From: Sindora glabra | Taxonomy: Eukaryota > Streptophyta > Magnoliopsida > Fabales > Fabaceae | Length of the DNA stretch: 64,000 nt | Assembly: GCA_020226215.1 (NCBI GenBank) | Contig: CM035234.1 | Coordinates: 71,937,135 to 72,001,134 of the forward strand | Reading direction: 5' to 3' | Shown: in pieces, positions 1-12,307 of the stretch | Layout: every line of letters begins with the position of its first letter | Position numbering within the stretch: position 1 is the first letter of the stretch | The notes under the pieces: generated by a model | What the model saw: the letters and a program-made list of their open reading frames with translations, nothing else | Told to the model about the DNA's origin: nothing | Databases searched by the model: none | Made by a program: the position numbers and the translations under genes

Positions 1-800
1 TTCGAAAATTCAAGGAATTAATAAAACTAGTTACGAATGTGCATACACCCATCGCTAATTCATTGCTAAAATTACAACATATTTTTTAGGCTACCAAGCA
101 CATTTACCTATAGTAATTCTATTATTAAATATTAATTTTCTTGTGATGACTCTCAAACTCACATATCAAATACAAAAAAAATACTTTACAAATTTTCCTC
201 TAACTGAAAGTATTTTCATAAACAATGTATAAATTATTCACTCTCAATAATCAACATAAAAAAAGTAAGAGTAAATTATGAAATCTTATGTTATGACATA
301 CCAAGGACAAATATAAACTTTCACCTCATGTCCCACTTTAAAAAACCTTACATGATATAAATACTTATAATAAAGGGTAAGTTAAACTTGATTTAATGTC
401 AAATAATAAGATTTAGTTAACTTGATTAGAGTTTTAATTTAATCAAAATCCAATCTTTAATAAAATAACAACATACGCAGGTAAAAGTAATGTTTACTCT
501 TTTACCTTCATTCTTATTCACTCTTTCCTCATAGATTATAGGATTAACAATTTTGTAAATTTTATTATTCATTAAATGAGAGAAAATACTCGCTTTTTAA
601 AATGAAATTTTAAGTAATATTTTTTTAATAGGTAACTATTATATTTTATGAAAAAATAGAATTTGAGCGGTCAAAATCCCAGCAAAGATATTGCATGCGT
701 ATATTGAATAATTTGTAATCTTAATATAATAATAATAATAATTAGGCGAGGGGTTAAAGTGAGAAAAAAAATTAAATTTAGGAGTAACCTGTCAATTCCC
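1..800. other. AT-rich non-coding DNA
   Basis: No open frame of useful length and no recognisable element. There are long A/T runs and a short ATA/ATT run near 725-742. Nothing further can be supported. Confidence 0.6.
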
Positions 801-807
801 AAAAGAG

Positions 808-830
808 ACGTGTCTGAATCCACGTACGTG
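808..830. promoter_or_regulatory. ABRE/G-box-like ACGT core cluster
   Basis: ACGTGTC at 808-814 and the palindrome CACGTACGTG at 821-830 lie within 23 bases, at the edge of a GC-richer island. ACGT cores of this kind bind plant bZIP factors (ABRE and G-box class). No transcript start is visible, so a promoter role is inference, and such short motifs also occur by chance. Confidence 0.25.
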
Positions 831-847
831 CAATATGGGCGAGATCT

Positions 848-1075
848 TCAAGAAACGAGTGTAATTTCGCCTGCTAAAAGGATGTGATTGACCTCAGCCC
901 AGAAGAGCCGTGCGAGCAGCACTATGGCCAGAACATGTGTGGCCAAAACATTAACGTACCAATCCTCGTGATACCTTCCTCCATCCCGTATTGCCGGTCC
1001 ATAATGCCAATTGCCAAGTATTATGATACCATTTTGAGGGGTACAATTGTAAATGAATTTCGTCATATTTATCAC
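848..1075 (-). other. GC-richer island with a possible minus-strand exon
   Basis: About 230 bases are clearly richer in G+C than their surroundings and read openly on both strands. The minus-strand frame gives 75 residues with a hydrophobic stretch (VNVLATHVLAIVLLARLFW) after a polar N-terminal half. The plus-strand frame (884-1099) is also open and ends in low-complexity F. I recognise neither. The island may be an exon or promoter of a low-copy gene or a fragment of an unknown repeat. No splice sites or flanking coding exons could be assigned. Confidence 0.2.
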
Positions 1076-1099
1076 ATACTTCCCTTTTTTTTTTTTTAA

Positions 1100-3784
1100 T
1101 AAAACATCAAATTATCACCGGTACTTCCTTTGATAATTTTGTGTTTTATTTTTTAAAATTACGAAATTAATTCTAAAGAATAAAAGCTACATCAATTTTT
1201 TTAAATTTATTCTACATCAATTAATTATAATTTTCAAAAAATTTAATATAATAATTATTTTTAAAGATCAATTTTATATAAAACCGAAAATTTATATACT
1301 AACTTGATATAAAATAAATTTTAATGAAAAATTTGATGTAATCGTTATTTTTTAGAGATTAATTTTGTCATTTACTTTTTTTATCATGTCAAAGTGAATA
1401 ATAGTATGGTTTTGCTTTGCTACAATTAAAAAATTATTTTTTAAAAAATTGTAATTTTTTGTTATAAAATTTATATTAATAATTTTCATATAACTTTCAT
1501 AAATTTTTGGATATAAACTAGTATGAAATTATAATTTTTTTGCAAGAAGTTATAACTCTAATAGTTATAATTACAATAAAAAATTATAAAATTTCATGTA
1601 GACGATATTAAATTTTATAAAAATTATAAAATTTAATTTAAAGAGTTATAAAAAAAAGTCAGTGTCTTTTAAATGTAGTACAGAACAAAACCTATGATAA
1701 TTGTCAGCAAATATGGGTAAATTGAAGAATAGCATAAACTGATTTACAAGAAACCAGCAGCAGACAGCCAATGTAAAATTTACACTAAATTACAATGTTG
1801 GACAAACAGATATTTTCAAGCGAAAGAGGAACTCAGAGTCCAGCAATTAGTCACTCCGACATCCTTCTCAGAGGATGAAGGACAAATTGTCTTATCTATT
1901 TGGCAAATGATTAGTCTAGTCACGATAATAACCTCTACGTCATATTTGGCTGATAAATTTCAACCACAAAAAGTAGTTTTGCGGATAAAAAGTTTCAATT
2001 TGGTTGGGGGAGGGTGGTTTGCAGATAAAATTAAAATCATTAAAATATATGATAAATTATCATCATTATTTAACTTTGATGTAATTATAATATGGAAAAT
2101 ATTACTCCTCCCCTAAAATGTGGGCAGAATGATGGTACCGAAAATTAAAAGATGAGTGTCTGCATTAATTTTCTACATAGAGACACAAGATATTTTAATT
2201 TTACGGCTGTAATATATTCGCAACCCTTTTTCGGCATATAATGGCCGGAGAAACAGTGTTGAACTTATATTATATATTTATATTTTTATTTTATTTTTAT
2301 GATGTGTTTTTCTTTATGTTATAAATCAACAATAAGTTTTTATTGTGCAAAAAAAAAAACAAATGCATGTGCGTGCGCGGGGATTATTAACATATTTTTT
2401 ATATAAAGATTAATAATATTCACATTTTTATTTGAATAAAAAAACAATACTTAATTTCAAGAATATAATAATTATGGGAAGTAAGTAATTTCATTAAGAA
2501 AATATGAATTTAAAATATTTAAATAAACTTCACTTATTTTTTATTTTCATAATAAATACATTCATTAACTAATTAGATTTGGAATATAATAAATGGTATC
2601 AATATACTAATTGACTATATACTTTGGTTGATATAAATCCTGGGTCATAAGATTTGTTGCATCAAACAAGGATGCTAGGTTATTTAAATAGAAGAAATTG
2701 TAAAACCCTTCAACAATTGAATTTGAAATTTGAATATGATATATAAAATACTAGGATTGACTATTTATATAACTCAATTACCTTCTTATACTAGTAGATT
2801 AGGTTTAGGAATTGCCTTAGCCCTTAGGCCAATTAAACTTGGAGAGTATGAGTACATTTATTATAAAAATGAGACAAAATGAGTAAAGTTGCCTTAAATA
2901 TTTTAAAGTAAAATTTTTTTATTAAAATTACTTAAATGCTATCAATTATTCTATTACTTTTTGAAACATCACTTCAATTTTCGTATTTTGTGATAAAAAT
3001 TGTTTATTGATACTTTTCATTAGAAATAAGAAAATAATTCATTAAAAATATTAGTAAAAGTGCAAGAAAATTCAAAAAATCTTGCTATATCTAACAAATT
3101 TATTACCATTGAAATCCCATAAAAAATTTAAACAAATCTATGGTTAATCCATTAGAAAATTTGTGCAAATTTTTATGTAAATAATCCCTTTATTTATGAT
3201 GGAAAACCTATTAAAAACTTCAAACATATATGAAATAGCATACAAAAATTCTTCCCCTCATATTTTCTTTTCCTCTTGGTGTGCATTTATGTTCTTGAAG
3301 TTTATTGAGCTTTATTCATGTAGTTTAGAGGAAAATTTAAAAATTCCAAACCAATTAAATTATTTTCGTTACTTTGTTTACTCATTCTATTGATTGATTC
3401 TAATATCTTTTAGGTATTTTATGAAGTTTTTGATTATGGTCCCTAGAGAATCTTTCCTTTCCATTTTCTTAATGCTTAGAGAGAGGATGATAGTAATTTT
3501 TTTTCATTTACTTTCAATGTATATATTTGACTAATTTAATTAATTTGAAAACCTTATTAGTTTTATTAATATTAGAAATGTTTAGGTAAATTTATTTAAT
3601 CCATTACTTAGTTTATTTAATTAATTAAATAGGTTTATTAATTTTATCAAAAAGTTAATTAGAAATGTTTAGTTAATTTTATTTCATTCATAGTTTAATT
3701 AGTTTATGTTGTTAATTATGAAGGTTTATTGCACTAGTTTGACAATCAATTCTATTATACATACATAATTTATATACATATATT
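1100..3784. other. AT-rich spacer, no gene seen
   Basis: No frame longer than about 70 residues, and those present are low complexity. The stretch 1690-1900 is less AT-biased and could be a decayed low-copy sequence. A purine/pyrimidine alternating patch (GTGCGTGCGCGG) lies near 2371-2382. No terminal repeats or coding motifs were recognised. Confidence 0.5.
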
Positions 3785-6700
3785 ATAAATGAGTGGAGGA
3801 GGTGTGGATGTGGTGATTAGGTGAGATAGGGAATGACATAACCTGACTCCTGGTAGTAAGCCATCACCACTTGTGCACACACCTCTTGGTTACATGTTTA
3901 TACCTATACTTAGTTCAAGAGCCTCCTATTCGCTGTCACACCTCTTTCTTAATGGGCCAAAGTGTTAGCCATATCTAATTCTTGTTGCATCCATCTTGAT
4001 GCTACAACTTTCTTCACAGGTGGCATCCAGTATACCTATACTACCTGGGTAGCCTATTCTTGGTCTTAGGAAAACTATCTTATCATATAGGAATGGTTTC
4101 ATTTTTTATTTTTAATTTATTTTCTATATTTGAATTTTTTTCATTTAACTGAATTGTCTAAGTTAAATAACTATATTGATATTTGTAATATGTTTTTCCC
4201 TACCAAGGAATCCTTCACCTCTATTACTCATATAATAAAGAGTAAGTTAATTGGTGCATGGCCCACTTGGAAGCAAATTTTAAAGCCCACCCAGAGGATG
4301 CTTTTCAATGAGTTTAAGGTATGTATAATTTTTATAATTACAATTGTTGTTGCACTTTGATGTGCACAATATTTTCTACATTATTTTTTACTCTTTTTTT
4401 TGTCTCATAAGGTGTTACATGTGCTCAATTTAATGATTTTGACCTTGTTTTATGATAGGATTATGATTTTATAATATTTTTTAATTATTCAATTAATATT
4501 GAATTTTAACATTATTTAGGATTTTAGCTATAACTTAAGTTTCAGAGATTCAATTGAAGTCATTTTTATGTAGTTATAAAGATAAAAGGAAGATTTATAA
4601 CTTTTTTTGTTTTGTCAAAAATGCAGTTTGGATGTTTGGAGGCTCATATTTGGCTAGGCAGAAGTTCCAATGTTACTATCCAGTTTGACCTAATCTCAAT
4701 TTTTAGGCTATATAATGAGTTCAAACTTATTCCTAATGTTAGCTTAGATCTAGCCTAATAACTCTCATGTTTTAGGATTTATGAAACTATGCTATTTGAA
4801 TTGTCAAACATTAGTTAGGAATTAACCTATAGGATTTTACAGCAATAAAATCATGTAGTAATTTAGTTTGTAAATTAGGTTCCAAGCTTCCAAATTAAAG
4901 TAAGATTCCATTCATTGTAATCTTAAGATGCATATTCATTTAGCCTAATAGATTTTCCTTCTTAAGAGGTAAGATATAATTAGGTTTTATGCCTCCAAAG
5001 GAAAAACACTAGCAAAAAATAACACAATTTCTCTAGATAGATTTTTTATTTTCTCCAAGTTTCTTTTGTAGACCATCATAGGTAGTTAATTTTTCACACC
5101 AATACAAAGGATTAGCATTCCAATTTCGATTCGATTTTATGACTTTTATCTTTAATTTATTTATGATCCATTTATCAATTATTTTCTACTCTTATCATGA
5201 ATTAATGCTTAAATGTTTGCCAAATATGATCGATTAATTAATTATCTATCATAGTTTATAACTAAACAATTAGTGATAATTAATTTTCACTTGTAAGTTA
5301 GTTGTAATTGATTAAGACTAATAGCAATTTGGCTTTGGTGAGTTGACATTTAGGTAGCTCCTTAGTTGCCTAAGAAAATAAAGAATGATTTAACAATTAT
5401 CGCTTATAGAATTGTTAGATTTGGCCTCAACCTTATTATAAATGTTCAAAACTAATATTAATTAGGTTTAGGTGGTTGTTTTGGATTGATATTAGTATCA
5501 AAAGACTAATTAGGTGTTTATTTTGATCAATCAACATTAGGAACTTACACATTTACTATTGGCTTTGGGGTACTTATTAGTTAAGTAATCAAATTATGAG
5601 TAAATTTGTTAAGTGTCAATGATAAATTTGAAAATTAAAGTGTAATTTTTCTTGGATTGGGCTTTTATTTCTATTTTATTCAAATTTAATTCTATTTTTT
5701 ACTATTTCATTTAAACAATTTTTAAAAAAGCCCTATTTACATTTTATTTTCACTAATTGAATTTTATTCACTAAAGTTTGACCTGCACTTACCCTTATTG
5801 TATGTTTGAGTAAGTAAAGTTACAATTTTTAGCATATTACTTTTAAGCAACAAATATGAAAAACTTCATTTACAAAGGTTCCATAAAATAAAGTATATTA
5901 TGGATGAGTTAAGAAAGAGAAGACCAACTAAGCTTAAATAGGTAGGGAACAAAGAGTGAGGAGGCTTAATAAGTGTTAGGACAACCTTAAATGCATCAAA
6001 AAGTCCAAATAAGTAAAGAGAAATAGAGCTTCAAACATAGTTAGGTAGAAAGTCATCCCTACACATTGATAAGTTTATTTTAGTGGCAAAGGACTGACTT
6101 CATATAGTATGTAACTCATTGTAAACAATATTTTTGTATTTTTAGTTACATAAAATTTAAAGTAATAGAATAATTGTTTTAATATTTTTCCATATTATAC
6201 ATGTAGGTTGTAGAGAGTAAGGTTAAGCCTTTTATGGATAGGTTGTTTTATTGCACCCATCTGACAGAAAAGGATCAACAATAGGTTTCCTTAAAGCTGC
6301 ACAGTCCTATGTAAGTTTCTTCCCATATCCTTTTTAATTTTTTTGTTATTCAATTCTAAATAATGAATTGTTTAGTTATGTGCAGGAACTCTTCATGAAG
6401 AAAAAGGATGAGTTAACTCAAGCTAAAACATAGTAAAGGGTGGGTGATAGGTAATTAGTTGTTGGGAAGGTGCTTGACCCTTCTAGTTTCAACTTATGGA
6501 CGGGGATAATCATGGGTTTAAAGAAAGGTTAAATTTATAGGCTACATTAAAGGCTTCCATTGTGGGAATAATAACTTTCCACTACTACAACACACTTTAA
6601 TTGTATCCTTATAACTTAGATGAAGCAAATGCTAAAGGAATGTAGACATTTAAACATGAGATGGTAAAGATTAGGGCTACGTAGTAATAGCAGAAGTAAA

Positions 6701-6880
6701 AGCAGGGGCCACCACCTTATAACTATTATGAGTATATGTCGCCACATCTACCAGTGTGACCGCCACCTATTATGTACATTAGGTGCTTGGTGGATGGTTA
6801 ATAGCCCCCTTATACCTTCAGACTCCTTCAATCTAAAACAATAATAGCGAAGGTACCACCACAAATGAATTTGCCTATTT
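3785..6880 (+). pseudogene. CACTA (En/Spm) transposon ORF relic, Transposase_24-like
   Basis: A decayed plant CACTA ORF is scattered over about 3 kb with intron-like AT-rich gaps. Near 3850-4080 is a proline/serine-rich leader. At 4130-4340 a frame contains GAWPTWKQILKPTQRMLFNE, matching the 'W..IP...K..L...F' pattern of Transposase_24 (Ptta/En/Spm). Around 5985-6090 the frame carries the family's 'SK..KRNRAS' block followed by a His/Thr/Gly-rich segment, interrupted by several stops. At 6200-6450 traces of the following helical part remain, and 6690-6860 is rich in Pro codons as in the C-terminal tail of such ORFs. It is beyond function. The family's ORFs accompany the CACTA transposase; their exact role is not settled. 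Assignment is by motif only. Confidence 0.55.
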
Positions 6881-7564
6881 AGGCTTTGATTGTTCTTTAT
6901 TTTTTTTATTTGGAATGTGTATTTGTAGTTTTTATATTGTCAATAATGTATTTGAATATTAAATTTTATTTATTTATATATTTTACATTTGTGTGCTTCT
7001 TTATTTTTAAATTTTAAATATTAATATTTTATTATTTATAAATTTTAAATTTATATATTTATGTTTATATGGTATTAAAAAACTATGCTATGTTTTATGG
7101 ATTTTCAATGGAATAATCAAACAAAAAGATTTTTTGAAGTGAAATTAAAAATAATTTTTTTAGTACAATTAAAACAATAGGTTGTTAACCTCTATATAAG
7201 GATATGGAGGTTAGCAATCTCCCTATATATATATTCTTGATATAAACAAGCACATATATAGTTAGACTAACTTTTTAAAAAGATAAATATAATTTCTCCT
7301 ATAGAAGTTTTGTTCTCATTTATTAGACATTTAGGAGAGGTCTAACTTTATTTTTAAATAGTCATTTAAATAAATATTAAAATGATTTATATCCAAGTTA
7401 GTTATTAAATAAAAATCACTTTTCATACATGCATTTGTAAATGAAAGAACTAATGGTAAATTATATTCATATCTTTTAAGATTTAATTTAATTATATTCA
7501 CATCCTTTTTAATTTTTAGATATATATACATTTATCTCCTTTTTTTTTTAAGCAATAAAGGTAA
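6881..7564. other. AT-rich spacer with a short inverted repeat
   Basis: Non-coding. An imperfect 14-base inverted repeat (GGTTGTTAACCTCT / GGAGGTTAGCAATC) lies at about 7169-7212 around a 13-base centre. The rest is A/T-rich and featureless. The open minus-strand stretch 7331-7531 is low complexity and not considered a gene. Confidence 0.5.
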
Positions 7565-10163
7565 CACTACAAGAATTTTAGAGTTTAGCAAGGGAATTTT
7601 GTGATAGATTAGTGATGGAATTAGTGATATCTAAACCTTCATCATAATATAATTAAACTCCATATGCAAATATACAGGATTTAGTAATGGAATTTATGAA
7701 ATTAGTTTTTGAAATACAAAATTTCTTACATCCATCACTAAATTTGAAATATAATTATTTGGTTAATGATAGATAGATGTAAAAAATGACAATCCATTAC
7801 TAGATTCATCGCCATTTCACTTAAACTATGGTGATGGATGTTTTATCACCGGATTGATCGTGACCAAGGCTTTTAAATTTTGCAATTTGTTATCATTTCT
7901 TATTTTAAAATAACCTTAACCCTATGTTAAATCTTCCTTTTTTGTTAGCCTATTCTGCCACCCTCTATTATTTTTCTTGGTGCTAATGTACCTCATAGCT
8001 ATGATTATTAAGGAGCCAAATTTGGTTTGCCTATTTTAATTATTGAAGTAAACAAATTTAGTTTTGCCATACACTTACAAGGCCCAAATTTTTATTTTCT
8101 TCCTTAAATTTTTGTTTAGTTTGGCAATGTTTTAGTTAATTATAGGTTAGGTTAACTTATAGTATGTAATTGGAATTGTGGTTGTTATTTTATAGTTGTT
8201 CAACTAATAAAAGAATATGTAGATGGACATTTTGAAAATTTTTCTTTTTTAGGGGGATAATGGATTTGGGATAATATGTTATGCTAATATGAAATTAATT
8301 TTTTAAATATGGTTAGTCTTTAGTCATATATAATTTCATTTTTATTTTCAAATAATAATTACAAAAATTTTCATTTACTATGAACCCTTGAAACCTTTGG
8401 TTCTCTAATCGGAACTTAAGTCTTAATAATTGTAGAATATGTTATAAAGTCCAATTTTAATAGTAGGGTAGCTTGTTTTGTATGCTATTATAGCAAACTA
8501 CAAATGCTTAGATGGCACTAGACATATTTTGAAGTGTTTTGCTTTGTCACTTGCTCTATGTTGTTAATGCTTCTTGCTTGAATTTCTTTAATTACAAATA
8601 AATATCTCCATAAAGTTAGAAACTTTGATGATAATTCTAATAGGTTATGATGATGTGAATTAGATATGTGATCATGGATGATGGTTTTGGCATAAAATAT
8701 TGAAGGTAGATGCTAGTGGTTAGGTTTATAAACAAGCTAAGCCAAGCTTTTGCTTAGTCTAAATGAGCTTTGACATATTACATAATTTTTTTCAACAAAT
8801 AATAATAAAAAAGGGTCTAAGGTAGTTTTCTTTTTTATATAAATAAATGATATGACAAGTATAAATTTCATTCTAATTCTACAAATATACATAAAAAATA
8901 GTAAAATCATAATGTTTGAACATTCTATAACCTTCTCATGTAGTTATTATGTGGTGTTAAAAATTTGAAGATTTAAAAGCTTATTTGACCTAATAAATAA
9001 GTTCTCATACAAAATTTTAAACATGTAATTATTCACAAGAACAAAGAGATTGTTTGAAATAAAGAAGTGATGAATAACTTGTAAGAGCAAAATTAATCAC
9101 TATAATCACCAAATTCATGCTTCTTTGTGTAAATAGGTGTTAGAGACATTCCTTTCAATTTCTCACCACCTCTACTGTTTAAGACTTGCACAAAATTTCA
9201 TTCTTATTTGTGTAGTTGTACAATAGGTTTCTAGTTTTTTAGTAGAGAATAATGAATGAAAACCATGTTTAGGCAATAGACCTTTAATAATAGATTTACT
9301 AATAAAATTCAAAAAATCTTTATCAAAATAACCTATTATTTTTTCAATTATGGACAAATTTAGCAATAGAATCCCAATTACTCATATATTTAATGACATA
9401 ATAACCATAATACATTCTTAACATGAGATAAATTTAGTGATGGAATAACTAATATCACATTTCCAACTAGTGATAATTTTAGTGACAAATGTCAAATTAA
9501 TGACAAATTTAGCGCTAAAATTTGCAAGGGAAAACTAAACAGTGATAGAATTTTCTACCACTAAATTAAAACAATCAATTTAGGGATAAAATAATTCATC
9601 ACTAATTTATAAAAAAGTCTTATTATTGTCTTCTAAATTCATCACTAGATTATTTTAGTGATGGACATATTCCATCACTAAATTTCTAAAATAAATAATT
9701 ATTAGATGCCATTTTTTAAAAATTTAGTGGTTTTCTTACTACAAAAATATTAAACTTTATTAATTTGAAATATGAACAACATAAAAAATGGACAACATCT
9801 TCAATCCTTAAGGTAATTTGAGATAAACTACTTCACCTATCTTGAATCACATGAGTAACCTATTCCACCACATGAGCCATCTTATTATAGGATTTAGGAT
9901 ATTTGCTTAAAGAAATAAAAGTTATATTATTGTAAATGATCTTAACAGAATCATAAATAGCTTAGCCACTCTAAGAACATGCAAAGATACTTAGTAGCAA
10001 ATATTAGTAATAAAATTTACAAATTATAACTATTTATTTTTCAATGGACTATTTAAGGATATATTATTTTGTTACTAATTTTGTAATATTATAATTTAAT
10101 GATAGACTTTTCATAATTTGTAGATGGAAAAATCTGTTACTAAATAGCAACATTCTTGTAATG
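7565..10163. mobile_element. Non-autonomous CACTA element A
   Basis: The left end begins CACTACAAGAATTTTAG at 7565. The right end, read on the minus strand from 10163, begins CATTACAAGAATGTTG, so the terminal inverted repeats share CA(C/T)TACAAGAAT. Flanking triplets are TAA and TAT, a one-mismatch version of the 3-bp duplication typical of CACTA elements. Both flanks carry many copies of a subterminal motif like 'CCATCACTAAAT' in both orientations (for example near 7730, 9600, 9645 and 9672), as CACTA transposase-binding regions do. No transposase frame survives, so it would have depended on proteins supplied in trans. Confidence 0.65.
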
Positions 10164-10417
10164 TATGTTAAAAATAAAGAGAAAGTGAGATGAATGTATA
10201 TGGAGAAAAAAGGTTAATAATATATTTATAAAAATAGAAGGATAAAAATGTAATTACTTTAAAGAATTAAATAAGGTGGATTAAAGTTATGCCCACCAGT
10301 TAGATTATCCTATTAAAAAAATCTTAAGTTATGAGTCTCGCTATTAGTTCTTCATACCTATTGTAATGTATTCTTGGGATGGCAATGGAATAGGGTAGAG
10401 TTAAGGTAACTATCTCC
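10164..10417. other. AT-rich spacer
   Basis: Non-coding sequence between CACTA element A and an LTR-like segment. Nothing recognised. Confidence 0.5.
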
Positions 10418-12205
10418 TGTCACATCCTCACAACCCAGTTATAATACTCTTTAACATGGTTAGTTTAATTAGGCCTTGAATTAGGCTCAATAAGATAGAT
10501 GAAACACAAGATAATTATCCTTCAAGAATGGGTTAATTGGTTCACCAAAAAAGAGGATCTGGTTGAATGGTTAGTGGTGGGCAATTAAATAGACATTCTG
10601 GTTTGATCAATTAGTTAAGCCTATGTGGGAAATGAAGCCTTTCACCTTGTTTTATAGACATTTATAGCCCTTGTTAGTCCAAAGAAGCTTAAAAGGTCAA
10701 AACTTTGCTCGAGGAAGTCCTAATTGCACATTTAGCCTAAAATGCAAATCTATGGTAAGGTTTACCAATTAAAGCATTCAAAAATATTTTAAATTCAAAT
10801 TTAATATGATAAATTGATCCCATTTATTCTTAAATTATGAAGGACACAATTTAAACATGCTAGCCCTTGTAGTTAATGAAAATAAGTGTATAAGATTGAT
10901 TTGCATGGCATGCTCATTTAGCTAAGTGGGAGTTTCACTTTAATTGGCTTTAATTTCAATATGTGTATGTGTGTATATATGTATGTATGTATGTATGTAA
11001 TGATGTATGGATTGCTTATGACATGTTTGCTTATAAGTGATATTAGGATGTAATGACCCTAATATATATACATATGAAGCTTACTATAGTAGAAAGTAAC
11101 TAAGATAGTCAAGTACATCATATTAGAAGTAATAATGATAGGACTAAAGCTTGAGTTGTTAATTAATGTTGGTAGTAATAAATGTCTAGGCTATTAAAAA
11201 GTATCATGACTAGATGTTGACAAAATAGGTTTAGATGATAAAAGAGAAATAAATCATAATATATGAGATGACATTATTGTAGAATGAAGACATTGATATT
11301 TGAGTGCACAAGGAAAATGAGGTATTATGATATGATTTAACTAGTAGTTAGGCCCAAGTATAGGATGATGAAAAGCTCTATACTCACAATACATGTAAAA
11401 AATTCTCCAAGCACACCATATATTGCAATTCCATGAAAGATTAAAATAGATAATTAAAAAATTAAAAAATATATAAAATGCATACTATGTTATATTGAGA
11501 TCATATTAAGTTTCTTATGTTCAATATATGGCCATGTTGGATAAGAGGTTATATCTATCCAATCAAAGTTATGTATAACTTAGTCTTTTCTTAAGATAAT
11601 ATGCATTACACATTATTTTCTTACTATACCTTTTGTTGTATCCCTGGCTTAGGTTAGATAAAATTTCTTAGAAATACTAATAAGATTATTTTTTTTTCTA
11701 TTTTCTTGACTCATGCATAGTTAAGAAAGGAATATGATAAATAATATTATATTAGGGACATGTGAGAAAAGGTCTCATCGGTAGAATACTAAATAAGCTA
11801 GGACATTATATGGAACAATGAACTAGTTTAAAAACTTCTAGTTAATTACTTGCTCAAGATAAGGGAACGAGTTAAAAGTTAGAATAGATTGAATGTAATG
11901 TACTGTAAGAGTCATGAAGCCAAAGTGATACTCTTATGCTATGTGAACTTAAATGAATGGATTATGCTATGATGTAATATATTTAAAAGTGAGATTTCAT
12001 AAATTTATTTTAAATTTTATATAAACTACATATGCAAAGTTATTATGAATATTATACATTTTCATAAAGTTTATTTATGTGCAATATGCTTAAGGTGCAT
12101 GTCATATAAAAAGTATATGACCAAAGATTTTCCATCTCAGTTAGGATGAAACTTCACTTACTAAGTTGTGCTTTATTCATTTTTCTCTTTAAAATTTTTA
12201 GGTAT
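10418..12205 (+). mobile_element. Probable Ty3/gypsy (chromovirus-like) LTR remnant
   Basis: It begins TGTCACATCCTCACAACCCA at 10418, close to the TGTCAC start common in Tekay/Del-type LTRs. Near its right end (12,150-12,205) is the motif 'CACTTACTAAGTTGTGCTTT' followed by a pyrimidine run and AGGTA, like the conserved 'CTTACTGAGCT...CAGGTA' block inside such LTRs. The right side is cut by a CACTA end at 12,206, so the LTR terminus is not seen. There is no coding domain beside it. Age and heavy substitution make the family call tentative. Confidence 0.4.
10966..11000. repeat. GT/ATGT microsatellite
   Basis: Runs of TGTG/TATA followed by five ATGT-type units inside the LTR remnant. Confidence 0.8.
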
Positions 12206-12307
12206 CACTACTACATAATTGAAAATAGATGTTAGTCAAAGTTAACATTGACGTCTTTTTGAATATAATGGAATTTTTGAAATTATTAGAAAAACTTAAG
12301 ACAGTGA
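12206..12307. mobile_element. CACTA element B, left terminus
   Basis: CACTACTACATAATTGAAAA at 12206 is a CACTA-type terminus. It runs into subterminal repeats of the pattern 'GACATTTTTGAAATTATTGA.AAA.TTAAGA', which resume at 14,040-14,075 after an inserted solo LTR. The partner right end is uncertain: candidates are 24,692, 26,635 and 28,019. If it is 28,019, element B would be about 15.8 kb with several nested insertions. Confidence 0.5.
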
